Source of the DNA: Vreelandella malpeensis
GTDB taxonomy: Bacteria > Pseudomonadota > Gammaproteobacteria > Pseudomonadales > Halomonadaceae
DNA: 64,000 nucleotides
Direction: 5' to 3'
Assembly (NCBI RefSeq): GCF_020622355.1
Contig: NZ_WHVL01000001.1
Span: forward strand, 806,001 to 870,000
Made by a program: the position numbers and the translations under genes
Part shown: positions 8,727 through 18,029 of the stretch, piece by piece
How positions within the stretch are numbered: the first letter of the stretch is position 1
How the letters are laid out: every line of letters starts with the position of its first letter
The notes under the pieces: generated by a model
Told to the model about the DNA's origin: nothing
The model's database searches: none
The model's input: only the letters and a program-made list of their open reading frames with translations

Positions 8727-10236
8727 CGACACCGAGCTCCTTCAAATAGCCGGCCATCTTTGCGCGAACCTCGGCCAGCTCACCTTCGATGCGTTCGATG
8801 TCGCGCTGTACGGCTGCCACGTCGATCTCTTCCTCCGGCTCGAAGGTATCCACGTATCGAGGGATATTGAGGTTGTAGCCGTTATCAAAAAGCTCCTCGG
8901 GGCTGGCGCGATGGGAGTAGCGTTCGATCTCGGCACGGGTGCGATAGGTCTCCAGCACCTTGCCGATATGGGTGTCGTCCATCACGTTCTGGGTCTTGCT
9001 CGGCGTGAATGCCTTGCTGGCGTCGATGAACAACACGTCGCGGCGTGATTCGTTGGCGCCCCCTTCCTCTCGCGAGCGGTCGAAAATCAGGATGGCGACC
9101 GGAATCCCCGTGGTGGTGAACAGGTTGGCGGGCAAGCCGACGACGGTGTCGAGCAGATTCTCTTCAATCAACTGCTGGCGAATGCGCCCCTCGGCGCCAG
9201 CGCGGAACAGCACCCCGTGGGGCACGATGACCGCGACCCGGCCAGACTGGCGCTTGGCGATCTCGATCATGTGGGTGATGAAAGCGTAGTCGCCCTTCGA
9301 TTTGGGCGGCACACCGCGCCAGAAGCGCGCGAACGGATCGGCACCGGCGTTCTCTGCGCCCCACTTATCCAGCGAGAACGGCGGATTGGCCAGCACCACA
9401 TCGAAGCGCATGAGATGGTCGCTTTCTACCAGCGCCGGGCTGTTGAGGGTGTCACACCACTCGATGCGCGCGGCATCCTTGGCGTGCAGGAACATGTTCA
9501 TGCGTGCCAGTGCCCAGGTGGCACCGTTGACCTCCTGGCCGTAGAGGGCGAAGTTTTCGGAGCCGACCTCCTGAGAAGCCTGGATCAGCAGCGAGCCAGA
9601 GCCGCAGGCGGGATCGCAGATGGTGCTACCCGGTTCGGGGGCGGCCAGCTTGGCCAGCAGGCGCGAGACTGCCGTGGGCGTGTAGAACTCGCCTGCCTTC
9701 TTGCCGGCGTCCGAAGCGAAGCGCGAGATGAGATAGATGTAGCACTCGCCGATGATGTCCTCGGTCACCCGAGAGGGGCGCAGGTCGAGTGCGGGCTTGG
9801 CGAAATCCTCGAGCAGATTCTTGAGCCGGCGGTTGCGGTCCTTGGGGCGGCCAAGATTGGCTTCCGAGTTGAAGTCGATATTGCGAAAGACCCCTTCCAG
9901 CTTGCTGCGGTTGGCGTCTTCGATCTTTTCGAGGGCGATATTGATCAGCTCGCCGATATTGGGCGCGTTGCGCTGTGCGTGCAGGTCATAGAAGCTCGCG
10001 CCCTCGGGCAGAACGAAGCGTTCGCGCTCCAGACGGCGGCGAATGCGCGCCTCGTCGCCGTCGAACTGCTCGCGGTAGGTCTTGAGGTGATCGTTCCAGA
10101 GATCCGAGATGTACTTCAGGAACAGCATCACCAGGATGTAATCCTTGTACTGGCCGGCATCGACGGCACCTCGGAAGGTGTCACAGGCGGCCCAGGCGGT
10201 CTGGTTGATCTGGTGTTGCGTCATTTGGTCGGTCAT
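8719..10236 (-). CDS. hsdM: Type I restriction-modification methyltransferase subunit (HsdM)
   Basis: This 505-residue protein is an N6-adenine DNA methyltransferase that works as part of the M2S complex with HsdS. The N-terminal helical domain (AWAACDTFRGAVDAGQYKDYILVMLFLKYISD) is typical. SAM-binding motif I is DPACGSG at 208-214 and catalytic motif IV is NPPF at 284-287. The AGEFYTPTAVSRLL block at about 181-194 is the usual HsdM signature. The start overlaps the upstream single-TRD HsdS stop by four bases, and RhuM overlaps its end, so it sits second in the operon. All catalytic elements are intact. The methylation site is set by whichever S protein joins the complex. Confidence 0.95.
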   Translation of the reverse strand: MTDQMTQHQINQTAWAACDTFRGAVDAGQYKDYILVMLFLKYISDLWNDHLKTYREQFDGDEARIRRRLERERFVLPEGASFYDLHAQRNAPNIGELINIALEKIEDANRSKLEGVFRNIDFNSEANLGRPKDRNRRLKNLLEDFAKPALDLRPSRVTEDIIGECYIYLISRFASDAGKKAGEFYTPTAVSRLLAKLAAPEPGSTICDPACGSGSLLIQASQEVGSENFALYGQEVNGATWALARMNMFLHAKDAARIEWCDTLNSPALVESDHLMRFDVVLANPPFSLDKWGAENAGADPFARFWRGVPPKSKGDYAFITHMIEIAKRQSGRVAVIVPHGVLFRAGAEGRIRQQLIEENLLDTVVGLPANLFTTTGIPVAILIFDRSREEGGANESRRDVLFIDASKAFTPSKTQNVMDDTHIGKVLETYRTRAEIERYSHRASPEELFDNGYNLNIPRYVDTFEPEEEIDVAAVQRDIERIEGELAEVRAKMAGYLKELGVDV

Positions 10237-10826
10237 GGGGCCATTTCCTTGTGATCAGCGGCCATCGCGGCTTCGCCGAGAATGAGGCTCGACAGGCGTT
10301 CTCGGTGTGTGGCGAGTTCCCGCAGCAGGCGCCCTTCCTGTCGAGCCAGAGCGTCGAGCTCAACGATGCGTCGTTGCGTAGCAAGATCGGGCACGGCAAT
10401 CTCAAGCCGTTCGAGCACTTTCATTGGGATCATACGCAGGCTAGTGCCCTGAGCTTCGGCACCAAGCCTGCGCTGGGCATCGGGTTGATTGATGGCCCAA
10501 GCCAAGTAGGTCGGCAGCAGGTAGTTCGTATCGGGGTGCAGGATCACGAGGGGGCTGACGACGAGCACGGGTTCTTTCAGGGCGTCATCAATAGCAGATG
10601 CCGTACTAGGCACTCCGCGGGAACGAAACACGACGTCGCCATGTGTCACGAAATAGTGATCGGCAAGCTTGCTGAGTGCATAGCGCTGAAACGGCGGCGT
10701 CGGTGGGGTTCCATCAGCGGCAACATCGCGCAGTTGGAGTACAGGAATGCCATCTTCGTCGGCGGGCTCTAGCTTGCTGCGAGCCGTGTAACCCGAATGG
10801 ATATCGCAAAGATCCGCTAAAAGCAT
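10233..10826 (-). CDS. Single-TRD HsdS-like protein (half specificity subunit), first gene of the RM operon
   Basis: This 197-residue protein has one target-recognition domain instead of two. It begins MLLADLCDIHSGYTARSKLEP, a usual TRD opening, runs through VLQLRDVAADG and HYFVTHGDVVFRSRG, and ends in LERLEIAVPDLATQRRIVELDALARQEGRLLRELATHRERL, the conserved helix that packs on HsdM. The ATG at 10826 lies about 23 bases after the predicted transcription start; the frame is open for 14 more codons from a TTG but that start would fall above the promoter -10. Half-S proteins can dimerise to read a palindromic site, or mix with other S forms. A complete hsdS is encoded four genes downstream, so one HsdM may serve two specificities. 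Confidence 0.8.
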   Translation of the reverse strand: MLLADLCDIHSGYTARSKLEPADEDGIPVLQLRDVAADGTPPTPPFQRYALSKLADHYFVTHGDVVFRSRGVPSTASAIDDALKEPVLVVSPLVILHPDTNYLLPTYLAWAINQPDAQRRLGAEAQGTSLRMIPMKVLERLEIAVPDLATQRRIVELDALARQEGRLLRELATHRERLSSLILGEAAMAADHKEMAP

Positions 10827-10855
10827 GTCAAAAGCTCTATAGTTCAATGTACAGC

Positions 10856-10884
10856 AATATAAACACAAACAAAGAAACTATCAA
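10856..10884 (-). promoter_or_regulatory. Sigma-70-like promoter of the RM operon
   Basis: On the minus strand the -35 is TTGATA (10879-10884) and the -10 is TATATT (10856-10861), with exactly 17 bases between. The start of transcription would be near 10849, about 23 bases before the single-TRD hsdS ATG. It lies in an A+T-rich spacer. Since every downstream gap is tiny or an overlap, it probably drives all eight genes. Confidence 0.6.
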
Positions 10885-11058
10885 TTATTATCGCAGTTTT
10901 CCCTCTACAGAGATTAAAAATAGCATGTAAAATTTGAAATCAAATGCAATGGGCTCACCCCACTTGGACAGCTGATACCCTTTCGCCACACAAGCGTCAC
11001 ACAACGGCAACGTCCTTGACCCACAGTGATTGGCCACGACCCACCTTTGGTGAAAGCC

Positions 11059-12183
11059 ATGAGCCCATCACGTATCCGCCTGGCGGGCGTCTCCAAGCAG
11101 TGGGGCGCGACCGCCGCCGTCGATGACATCTCTTTTGAGGTGACGCCGGGGCAGTTCGTCATTCTGCTGGGGCCTTCCGGCTGCGGTAAATCGACCACGC
11201 TTCGCATGATCGCCGGGCTCGAAGAGGCCTTGAGTGGCGCGATCCACATCGGCGAGCGCGATGTCACGCGCTCACCGCCCGGCGACCGCGGCCTCTCCAT
11301 GGTGTTTCAGTCCTACGCGCTCTTTCCCCACCTGAGCGTGGCCGAGAACATCGTCTTTGGCCTGAAGAGCCGCCGCGTGCCCAAACCCGAGCGCGACCAA
11401 CGCTTGGCTCACGTGGCAGAGCTGGTCGACCTTTCGCCCTACCTCGACCGCAAGCCGGCGAATCTTTCCGGCGGTCAGCGCCAGCGGGTGGCGCTGGCCC
11501 GCGCCATCGTTTCCGAACATCCGATCTGTTTGATGGACGAGCCGCTCTCGAACCTGGACGCGCGCTTGAGAGCCGACATGCGCCGCGAGATCAAGGCGCT
11601 GCAGAGCCGGCTCGGAATGACGGTGATCTACGTCACTCACGATCAGGTGGAAGCCATGAGCATGGGCGACCGGGTGATTCTCATGCAGCACGGCCGCATC
11701 GTTCAGGACGCCACCCCGAGTGAGCTCTATAACCACCCGGCGAGCGCCTTCGCCGCCAGCTTCATAGGAAGCCCCGCCATGAATCTACTGCCTTTGGTCG
11801 CCGGTGTTACCGGTGCCGTGATCGACGGCGACACTACCCCGGTCGCCCCGTTGGAAGCCGCCGGCGGAAAGCTTGGCATTCGCCCCGAGGATATCGAGCT
11901 TCGCCTTGAAAACGCGCCCGGCGTGGCCGCGCGCATCACCGGCGAGGAGTACTTGGGCGCTGATACCGTCGTGCACGTGGCGGTGGGCAATCACAGCCTT
12001 CGCGTACGCGTGGCGGGTCGCCCCGATTTTGCCAGCGCCGCCTGTCGCCTCTACTGGGTGCCGGCAAAGGCGCACCTGTTCGCCGCCGGCGGCCTGCGCC
12101 ACGAGCACCTGACGCCCAGCGCCTTCGCCTCTGCGGCGCGCACCGTTGCCCGCCCGCCGACGGTGGGCTCGTTCCAGCACTGA
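11059..12183 (+). CDS. ABC importer ATPase, MalK/UgpC type
   Basis: This 374-residue ATPase powers a CUT1 importer. Walker A is GPSGCGKST, followed by Q-loop VFQSYALFPH, signature LSGGQRQR, Walker B LMDEPLSNLD and the H-loop YVTHD. The C-terminal ~120 residues are a TOBE/regulatory domain (KLGIRPEDIELR) as in MalK and UgpC. The ATG at 11059 gives the conventional N-terminus (MSPSRIRLAGVSKQW). An in-frame ATG at 11026 would add eleven residues unlike the family. It leads an operon with a solute-binding protein and two permeases. Similarity is closest to glycerol-3-phosphate/sugar transporters, but the substrate cannot be fixed from sequence. I saw no strong promoter in the 230-base spacer to the RM operon. 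Confidence 0.9.
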   Translation: MSPSRIRLAGVSKQWGATAAVDDISFEVTPGQFVILLGPSGCGKSTTLRMIAGLEEALSGAIHIGERDVTRSPPGDRGLSMVFQSYALFPHLSVAENIVFGLKSRRVPKPERDQRLAHVAELVDLSPYLDRKPANLSGGQRQRVALARAIVSEHPICLMDEPLSNLDARLRADMRREIKALQSRLGMTVIYVTHDQVEAMSMGDRVILMQHGRIVQDATPSELYNHPASAFAASFIGSPAMNLLPLVAGVTGAVIDGDTTPVAPLEAAGGKLGIRPEDIELRLENAPGVAARITGEEYLGADTVVHVAVGNHSLRVRVAGRPDFASAACRLYWVPAKAHLFAAGGLRHEHLTPSAFASAARTVARPPTVGSFQH

Positions 12184-12218
12184 TCCGTCATCCACTCGCC
12201 ACCTGCAAGGAGTTCGTC

Positions 12219-13490
12219 ATGTCTGTTCGTCTTCCCTTTGCCCTCACTGCCCTGGCCGTCGGTCTCTTGAGCGCCACCCAGGCCAGCGCCGAGGTCGATC
12301 TCACCATGTACTACCCGGTCTCCGTGGGCGGCGCGCTGACCGGCGTGATCGACGAACTGGTCGAGGAGTTCGAAAGCGAGCACCCGGACATCTCGGTGGA
12401 CGCAATCTACGCCGGCAACTACGACGACACCCGGGTGCGCGCGATGTCCGCCATCGAGGCTGGCGATACCCCGGCGCTTTCGGTGATGTTCTCCATCGAT
12501 CTGTTCGAGCTGATCGAGCAAGGCGCCATCGTCGCCTTCGACGACCTGGTCGAGACCGACGAGGAGCGTGCGTGGCTGGACGGTTTCTACCCCGGGCTGA
12601 TGGATAACGGTCGGCTCGACGGCAAGACCTACGGCATCCCGTTCCAGCGCTCGACCATCGTGCTGTTCTGGAACAAGGACGCCTTTGAGGCGGCGGGGCT
12701 CGACCCGGACACGCCGCCTGCAAACTGGAACGAAATGGCCGAGATGGCCGCCACCCTGCGCGAGGCAAACGGCGACCAGTGGGGCGTGATGGTGCCCTCC
12801 ACCGGCTACCCGTACTGGATGTTTCAGGCCTTCGCTTACCAGAACGGCCACCGGCTGATGAACGAGGCCGGCACCGAGGTCTATTTCGACGATCCGGCGG
12901 CGGTGGAAGCGCTGGAGTACTGGGTATCGCTTGCCGAAGATGGCGTCATGCCGAGCGGCACCATCGAGTGGGGCACGCTTCGCCAGAACTTCCTCGAACA
13001 GTCCACGGCGATGATGTGGCACACCACCGGCAACCTGAGTGCCGTGAAGAGCGACGCCGATTTCGATTTCGGCGTGGCGATGCTGCCGGCCAAGACTCAG
13101 CGCGGCAGCCCCACCGGCGGCGGCAACTTCTACATCTTTGCCGACACCAGCGACGAAGAGCAGCGCGCCGCAATGACCTTCATCCGCTGGATGACTGCCC
13201 CGGAGCGCGCCGCGGACTGGTCGATCGAAACCGGCTACATGGGCGTGAGCCCCGCCGCGTATGATACCGAGACACTTCAGGCTTACGTGAAAGAATTCCC
13301 GCCGGCGGCGGTGGCCCGCGACCAGCTGGAATTCGGCACCGCCGAACTTGCCACCCATGAGGGCGGTCGCATTCGCCGCACGCTCGACAACGCCGTGCAG
13401 GCCGCGCTCACCGGCCAGATGACGCCAGAGCAAGCGCTGACCCAAGCGCAAGCCGAGGCCGATCGCATCCTGCGCCGCTACGCTCGCTAA
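12219..13490 (+). CDS. Extracellular solute-binding protein, UgpB-like (CUT1)
   Basis: This 423-residue periplasmic binding protein starts with a clear signal peptide (MSVRLPFALTALAVGLLSATQASA, cleavage after residue ~24). The mature protein keeps the family-1 solute-binding layout: VDAIYAGNYDDTRVRAMSAIEAGDTPAL, LFWNKDAFEAAGLDPDTPP, then SIETGYMGVSPAAY. The end, LTGQMTPEQALTQAQAEADRIL, closely parallels the C-terminus of E. coli UgpB. That suggests glycerol-3-phosphate, a glycerophosphodiester or a related sugar compound as ligand, by similarity only. It lies 35 bases after the ATPase gene and before the two permease genes, in the order ATPase, binding protein, permease, permease. Confidence 0.85.
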   Translation: MSVRLPFALTALAVGLLSATQASAEVDLTMYYPVSVGGALTGVIDELVEEFESEHPDISVDAIYAGNYDDTRVRAMSAIEAGDTPALSVMFSIDLFELIEQGAIVAFDDLVETDEERAWLDGFYPGLMDNGRLDGKTYGIPFQRSTIVLFWNKDAFEAAGLDPDTPPANWNEMAEMAATLREANGDQWGVMVPSTGYPYWMFQAFAYQNGHRLMNEAGTEVYFDDPAAVEALEYWVSLAEDGVMPSGTIEWGTLRQNFLEQSTAMMWHTTGNLSAVKSDADFDFGVAMLPAKTQRGSPTGGGNFYIFADTSDEEQRAAMTFIRWMTAPERAADWSIETGYMGVSPAAYDTETLQAYVKEFPPAAVARDQLEFGTAELATHEGGRIRRTLDNAVQAALTGQMTPEQALTQAQAEADRILRRYAR

Positions 13491-13545
13491 GCTCATCCGG
13501 GCGCCGGGACCTGCCTCGGCGCCCACCCTTCCAAGAGTCCTCGCC

Positions 13546-14424
13546 ATGACGCTGACTGCCCATCGCAAGCTCCAAGGAGCGCTTCTGCTGCTGCCTGCGG
13601 CGGCGCTGCTGGGCCTCTTTGCCTATCTGCCCACCGTTACCACGGTGATCCAGAGCCTTTATCTACCCGGCTTTCGCGGCGCGCCGCCGGAATTCGTCGG
13701 GCTCGAGAACTACCGGTTTCTGTTCGAGGACCCCAAGTTTTGGCAGGTAGCGCGCAACAACCTGATCTATGCGCTCGGCACCATTCCGCTCTCCATCGCG
13801 CTGGCGCTCGGCATGGCGCTGCTGGTCAACGGCAAGCTCCCCGGGCGGGGGCTTGTGCGCATGGCCTATTTCACGCCAACGATTCTGCCGATGATCGCCG
13901 CGGCCAATATCTGGATGTTCTTCTACGCCCCGCAGATCGGGCTGTTCAATAAGCTGCTCGCAACACTTGGCTTGTCCGGCGTGAACTGGCTGGGCGACCC
14001 GAGCGTGGCGCTCTACTCGATCATCGTGATGTCGGTGTGGAAGGAGGCGGGCTTTTTCATGCTCTTCTATCTGGCCGCCCTGCAGGCGATCCCACCGGAG
14101 CTCAGGGAAGCGGCGGATCTCGAGGGCACGAGCCGTACACGTTTTTTCTGGCGGGTGACCTTTCCGCTTCTGATGCCGACCACCCTGTTCGTTTTGATCA
14201 ACGCGCTGATCAACGCCGTGCGCGTGGTCGATCACCTGTTCATCCTCACCAAGGGCGGGCCGAACAACGCCACCAACCTGCTGCTCTACTACGTCTACGA
14301 GAACGCCTTCGCGTTTTTTGATCGCACCACTGCGGCCACCCTCACCGTGGTGATCCTGCTGGTGCTCGCGGCGGTGGCGACGCTCAAGTTCACGCTTCTC
14401 GACCGCCGGACCCACTACCAATGA
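13546..14424 (+). CDS. ABC importer permease, UgpA/MalF-like
   Basis: The 292-residue integral membrane protein has about six hydrophobic segments. The EAA loop that contacts the ATPase reads ALQAIPPELREAADLEGTSRTRFFWRVTFPLLMP, near residues 183-216. The N-terminal segment LQGALLLLPAAALLGLFAYLPTV and the FVGLENYRFLFEDPKFWQV loop are typical of the first permease of CUT1 systems. It would pair with the downstream permease to form the channel. The gap to the binding-protein gene is 55 bases and to the next permease 13, so co-transcription is expected. Confidence 0.88.
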   Translation: MTLTAHRKLQGALLLLPAAALLGLFAYLPTVTTVIQSLYLPGFRGAPPEFVGLENYRFLFEDPKFWQVARNNLIYALGTIPLSIALALGMALLVNGKLPGRGLVRMAYFTPTILPMIAAANIWMFFYAPQIGLFNKLLATLGLSGVNWLGDPSVALYSIIVMSVWKEAGFFMLFYLAALQAIPPELREAADLEGTSRTRFFWRVTFPLLMPTTLFVLINALINAVRVVDHLFILTKGGPNNATNLLLYYVYENAFAFFDRTTAATLTVVILLVLAAVATLKFTLLDRRTHYQ

Positions 14425-14437
14425 CGACTCCATTCCC

Positions 14438-15277
14438 ATGAGCACACTCGCCGCCGCCCTTCCCCGCCGCTTGGCGCTAACGCTTTCGCTCGAGACCCTG
14501 GCCGCTTGGCTTCTGGCCATCGTGTGGATCTTTCCGCTGCTCTACGCGGTGTGGGCGGCGTTTCACCCGCCGGCGTTCATGGTGCGCTTCGAGCTCTTCG
14601 CGCCATTGAGCCTGGAGAACTTCAAGACCGCCTGGGCCCAGGCGCCGTTCGCGCGCTACTACCTCAACACCTTTTTACTGGTCTCCGGCGTGGTGGCGGC
14701 GCAGTTCGTGGTATGCACGCTGGCGGCCTTCGCGTTTGCGCGCTTTCCCATACCCGGCAAGAACGCGCTGTTTCTGTTGGTGCTGATCCAGCTGTTCGTA
14801 TTTCCCGAGGTGCTGATCGTCGAGAACTACCGTATCGCCAGCGGCCTGGGCTTGATTGACACCATCGCCGGCATGGGGCTGCCTTACGTGGCCAGCGCTT
14901 TCGGCATCTTTTTGCTGCGCCAGACCTTCAAGACCATCCCCCGCGAGCTCGAGGACGCCGCGCGCATCGAAGGCTGCGGCTGGCTTGCCGTTCTGTGGAA
15001 AGTCTACGTACCGCTGGCCCGCCCGACATATCTCGCCTACGCGCTGGTGTCGATTAGCCATCACTGGAACAACTTCCTGTGGCCCTTGGTGGTGACCAAC
15101 TCGGTGGAGAGCCGCCCGCTGACCGTGGGCCTGGGCGTCTTTTCCGCGCCGGAAACCGGGGTCAACTGGGCGACGGTGAGCGCGGCCACCCTCTTGAGCA
15201 TCGCGCCGCTTTTAGTGGCGTTTCTGCTCTTTCAGAGCCAGTTCGTGCAGTCGTTTCTGCGCGCGGGCATCCGGTAG
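14438..15277 (+). CDS. ABC importer permease, UgpE/MalG-like
   Basis: The second permease of the importer has 279 residues and about six membrane segments. The EAA loop is [35 protein letters not shown], near residues 165-199. The N-terminal [17 protein letters not shown] and the [22 protein letters not shown] segment are characteristic of UgpE/MalG proteins. It completes the operon begun at 11059. No terminator is evident in the 55 bases before recQ, so readthrough into recQ is possible, though recQ has its own good ribosome site. Confidence 0.88.
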   Translation: MSTLAAALPRRLALTLSLETLAAWLLAIVWIFPLLYAVWAAFHPPAFMVRFELFAPLSLENFKTAWAQAPFARYYLNTFLLVSGVVAAQFVVCTLAAFAFARFPIPGKNALFLLVLIQLFVFPEVLIVENYRIASGLGLIDTIAGMGLPYVASAFGIFLLRQTFKTIPRELEDAARIEGCGWLAVLWKVYVPLARPTYLAYALVSISHHWNNFLWPLVVTNSVESRPLTVGLGVFSAPETGVNWATVSAATLLSIAPLLVAFLLFQSQFVQSFLRAGIR

Positions 15278-15332
15278 CCCCCGCTTTCGTGCGACAATCC
15301 TCGCAACGCAAACCAGCGAGGAGAGAGCGAGG

Positions 15333-17462
15333 ATGCACGGCGAACCCCACCCGGCGCTGTCGGTGCTGCAGGAAGTCTTCGGCTTCGATCAGTTTCGCGG
15401 CCCGCAGCAGGCGATCATCGAGCACGTAAGCGCCGGCGGCGACGCGCTGGTCTTGATGCCCACCGGCGGCGGCAAGTCGCTGTGCTACCAGATTCCGGCG
15501 CTTCTGCGCGCGGGCACGGCGATTGTGGTCTCACCCCTGATCGCGCTGATGCAGGATCAGGTGGCAGCCCTCGTTCAAAACGGCGTGCGCGCGGCCTACC
15601 TCAACTCGAGCCTCGATTTTCAGGACGCCATGGCGGTGGAAAACCAGCTGCGCGCAGGCGAGCTGGATCTTCTCTATGTCGCCCCGGAGCGCCTGGCCAC
15701 GCCGCGCATGCAGGCACTGCTGGATCAGGTGCCGATTGCGCTGTTCGCCATCGATGAAGCCCACTGCGTCTCCCAATGGGGGCACGACTTTCGCCCGGAG
15801 TACCGTCAGCTCTCCCAGCTTCACGAGCGCTTCCCAAACGTTCCCCGAATCGCGCTTACTGCCACCGCCGACGTGCCGACCCGCGGCGACATCATCGAGC
15901 ACCTGCAGCTTCAAAACGCCGCGCTCTACAACAACGGCTTCGACCGGCCCAATATCCGCTACCACATCGCCGAAAATCAGGGCAACACGCGCGAGGCGCT
16001 GCTGCGCTTCATTCGCGAGAACCACGACGGCGAGGCGGGTATTGTCTACTGCCTGTCGCGCAGGAAGGTGGAGGAGACCGCGGCCTGGCTCGAACGCCAA
16101 GGATTGACCGCCCTTCCCTACCACGCGGGACTTCCGCCAGAGCAGCGTCAGGAAAACCAGACCCGCTTTCTGCGCGAGGACGGCGTCATCGTGGTGGCGA
16201 CCATTGCCTTCGGCATGGGCATCGACAAGCCGGACGTGCGCTTCGTGGCGCACTTGAACCTGCCCAAGAGCATCGAGGCCTACTACCAGGAAACCGGCCG
16301 CGCCGGGCGCGACGGCCTGCCCGCGGATGCCTGGATGGCCTACGGGCTGCAGGACGTGATCACCCTGCGCCAGATGCAGCAGGACTCGAGCGCGGGCGAC
16401 CAGCAAAAGCGCATCGAGCAGCAGAAGCTCGACGCCATGCTGGGGCTGTGCGAGATCATCAGCTGCCGCCGCCAGGCGCTTCTGCACTACTTTGGCGATC
16501 ATCTGGAGAAACCCTGCGGCAACTGCGACAACTGCCTGACCCCGCCGGAGACCTGGGACGCCACCGTCGCCGCGCAGAAGGCGCTGTCCTGCGTCTTTCG
16601 CACCGAGCAGCGCTTCGGCGTGACCTACCTGGTCGACGTGCTGCTGGGCAAATCGAACGAGCGCATCGCCCGCTTTGGCCACGACCGGGTCAGCACCTTC
16701 GGCATCGGGACCGAGCTTTCCGCCAACGAGTGGAAGGCGCTTTATCGTCAGCTGATCGCCAGCGGCTACCTGAGCGTGGATATGGAGGGCCACGGTGGCA
16801 TTCACCTGACCGCTCAGGCCAAGCCCGTGCTGCGCGGCGAACAGGCGCTGACCCTGCGCAAACCGGTCAAGCCCGCCGCCCGGCGCCGCAGCCGGGGCGC
16901 GCCCGCCGCCCAGGGCCACGGCCCGCTGTGGGAGGCGCTTCGCGGCCACCGCAAGGCGCTTGCCGACGAGCAGGGCGTGCCGGCCTACGTGATCTTCAAC
17001 GACGCCACCCTCAATGAACTCGTCGAGCGCCGCCCTGAAAGCCTGGACGCCCTGGGTGGCGTCACCGGCATCGGCGCGCGCAAGCTCGAGGATTACGGTG
17101 AAGGGATTCTGGAAGTGATCGCGGCGCACAAGGGCAGCGCCCAACCCGCAAGCGTCGGCGACAGCGCCCGGGAGTCCGCCGAAATGGTGAGGGCGGGCCT
17201 GACCGTCGAGGAGGTCGCGAACCGGCGCGGCTTCACCGTCAACACCATCTACCGCCACCTGGCCGAGGCGATCGAAGGCGGGGCACTCACTCTCGATGAG
17301 GTGATCACACTGGAACCCGCCGCGTTAGAGCGCATTCAGAGCGCGATCCGTGAACACGCGGCAGGCGGCATGCGCGCGGTGTTCGACGCCCTCGACGGCC
17401 AGATCGACTACAACGTGTTGGCCTGCGTGCGCGCCGCGATGAACGCTGCGAGAAGTTCGTGA
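15333..17462 (+). CDS. recQ: ATP-dependent DNA helicase RecQ
   Basis: This 709-residue 3'-5' helicase unwinds recombination and replication intermediates. Walker A is MPTGGGKSL (42-50) and the DEAH box is at 141-144 ([18 protein letters not shown]). Motif VI lies in [14 protein letters not shown]. The zinc-binding domain has CEIISCRRQ and CGNCDNC. A winged-helix RQC domain and an HRDC domain (about 515-590) follow. At about 100 residues it is longer than E. coli RecQ. The extra C-terminus ([35 protein letters not shown]) is a helix-turn-helix_40-type domain found on some RecQ proteins. The start ATG follows a purine-rich GAGGAGAGAGCGAGG. A hairpin that may end transcription lies downstream. 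Confidence 0.95.
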   Translation: MHGEPHPALSVLQEVFGFDQFRGPQQAIIEHVSAGGDALVLMPTGGGKSLCYQIPALLRAGTAIVVSPLIALMQDQVAALVQNGVRAAYLNSSLDFQDAMAVENQLRAGELDLLYVAPERLATPRMQALLDQVPIALFAIDEAHCVSQWGHDFRPEYRQLSQLHERFPNVPRIALTATADVPTRGDIIEHLQLQNAALYNNGFDRPNIRYHIAENQGNTREALLRFIRENHDGEAGIVYCLSRRKVEETAAWLERQGLTALPYHAGLPPEQRQENQTRFLREDGVIVVATIAFGMGIDKPDVRFVAHLNLPKSIEAYYQETGRAGRDGLPADAWMAYGLQDVITLRQMQQDSSAGDQQKRIEQQKLDAMLGLCEIISCRRQALLHYFGDHLEKPCGNCDNCLTPPETWDATVAAQKALSCVFRTEQRFGVTYLVDVLLGKSNERIARFGHDRVSTFGIGTELSANEWKALYRQLIASGYLSVDMEGHGGIHLTAQAKPVLRGEQALTLRKPVKPAARRRSRGAPAAQGHGPLWEALRGHRKALADEQGVPAYVIFNDATLNELVERRPESLDALGGVTGIGARKLEDYGEGILEVIAAHKGSAQPASVGDSARESAEMVRAGLTVEEVANRRGFTVNTIYRHLAEAIEGGALTLDEVITLEPAALERIQSAIREHAAGGMRAVFDALDGQIDYNVLACVRAAMNAARSS

Positions 17463-17505
17463 TGGAAAGGAGAACGCGGCGGCAACCATCCACCCTCTCT
17501 AGATG

Positions 17506-17538
17506 CCTTGCCCGCCGAATCATTTGGTGGGCAAGGCT
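17506..17538. terminator. Hairpin between convergent recQ and cynS
   Basis: GCCTTGCCCGCC (17506-17517) can pair with GGTGGGCAAGGC (17527-17538) through a 12-pair stem with one G-U and a nine-base loop. It sits between the two converging stops. No long T-run follows on either strand, so it is a plausible but not classic bidirectional terminator. Confidence 0.5.
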
Positions 17539-17588
17539 TGAGTGAGTATGAAATCGGCCACCCGGTAACCGATCGGCTCGATGGTCTA

Positions 17589-18029
17589 TTACCAGGATTT
17601 GTAGGGAAGAAACTTGCCGTTCAAAGTGAGCAATACGCGATCGCCCTTGGGATCTTCGATTTTATCCACCGCCATGGTGAAATCGATAGCGCTCATGATG
17701 CCGTCACCGAATCTCTCCTGCACCACATCCTTGAGCGTTTCGCCGTAGACGCCGACCACTTCGTACAGGCGGTAGATGAACGGGTCCTGGGGAATGGCTT
17801 CATCCCACGCCTTGGTGGGGAAGGCCGTGAGCGCTGTGGCCACGTCGCTATCGACCTCGAGTACGTCACAAAGCTTATGGGCCACATCGGCGCTGGAGCT
17901 GTTCATTCCGTAACACGCGGATGCGACCCACACCGGCGACATACCCACCGCATTCGCGATGTCGTCCCAGCTCATTTTTTTACGCGCTTTGGCCGCCAAT
18001 AGCGTGTGGCGCATTTCAAGTTTATCCAT
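17589..18029 (-). CDS. cynS: Cyanate hydratase (cyanase)
   Basis: This 146-residue enzyme decomposes cyanate with bicarbonate to ammonia and carbon dioxide, which frees nitrogen and detoxifies cyanate. It has the full family length. The N-terminal helix-turn-helix-like domain includes MSWDDIANAVGMSPVWVASAC. The catalytic domain contains FIYRLYEVVGVYGETLKDVVQE and GIMSAIDF, giving R87, E90 and S113 at the positions of the catalytic Arg-Glu-Ser triad. The start overlaps the importer ATPase stop by eight bases, so it is the last gene of the importer operon. That location is the main reason to assign cyanate (rather than nitrate) to the transporter. Confidence 0.96.
   Translation of the reverse strand: MDKLEMRHTLLAAKARKKMSWDDIANAVGMSPVWVASACYGMNSSSADVAHKLCDVLEVDSDVATALTAFPTKAWDEAIPQDPFIYRLYEVVGVYGETLKDVVQERFGDGIMSAIDFTMAVDKIEDPKGDRVLLTLNGKFLPYKSW

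Noticed and set aside
10960-11040. Possible PHO box before the Ugp-like operon (GCGTCACACAACGGCAACG)
   Set aside because: Only about half of the repeat positions match and no -10 is at the right distance, unlike the strong site at 27373.
13663-14520. Long antisense ORFs opposite the permeases, recQ, cheA and other genes (for example 15531-17258 and 43084-44727 on the minus strand)
   Set aside because: They mirror G+C-rich coding regions, have His/Gly/Arg-rich low-complexity translations and lack ribosome sites or homology.
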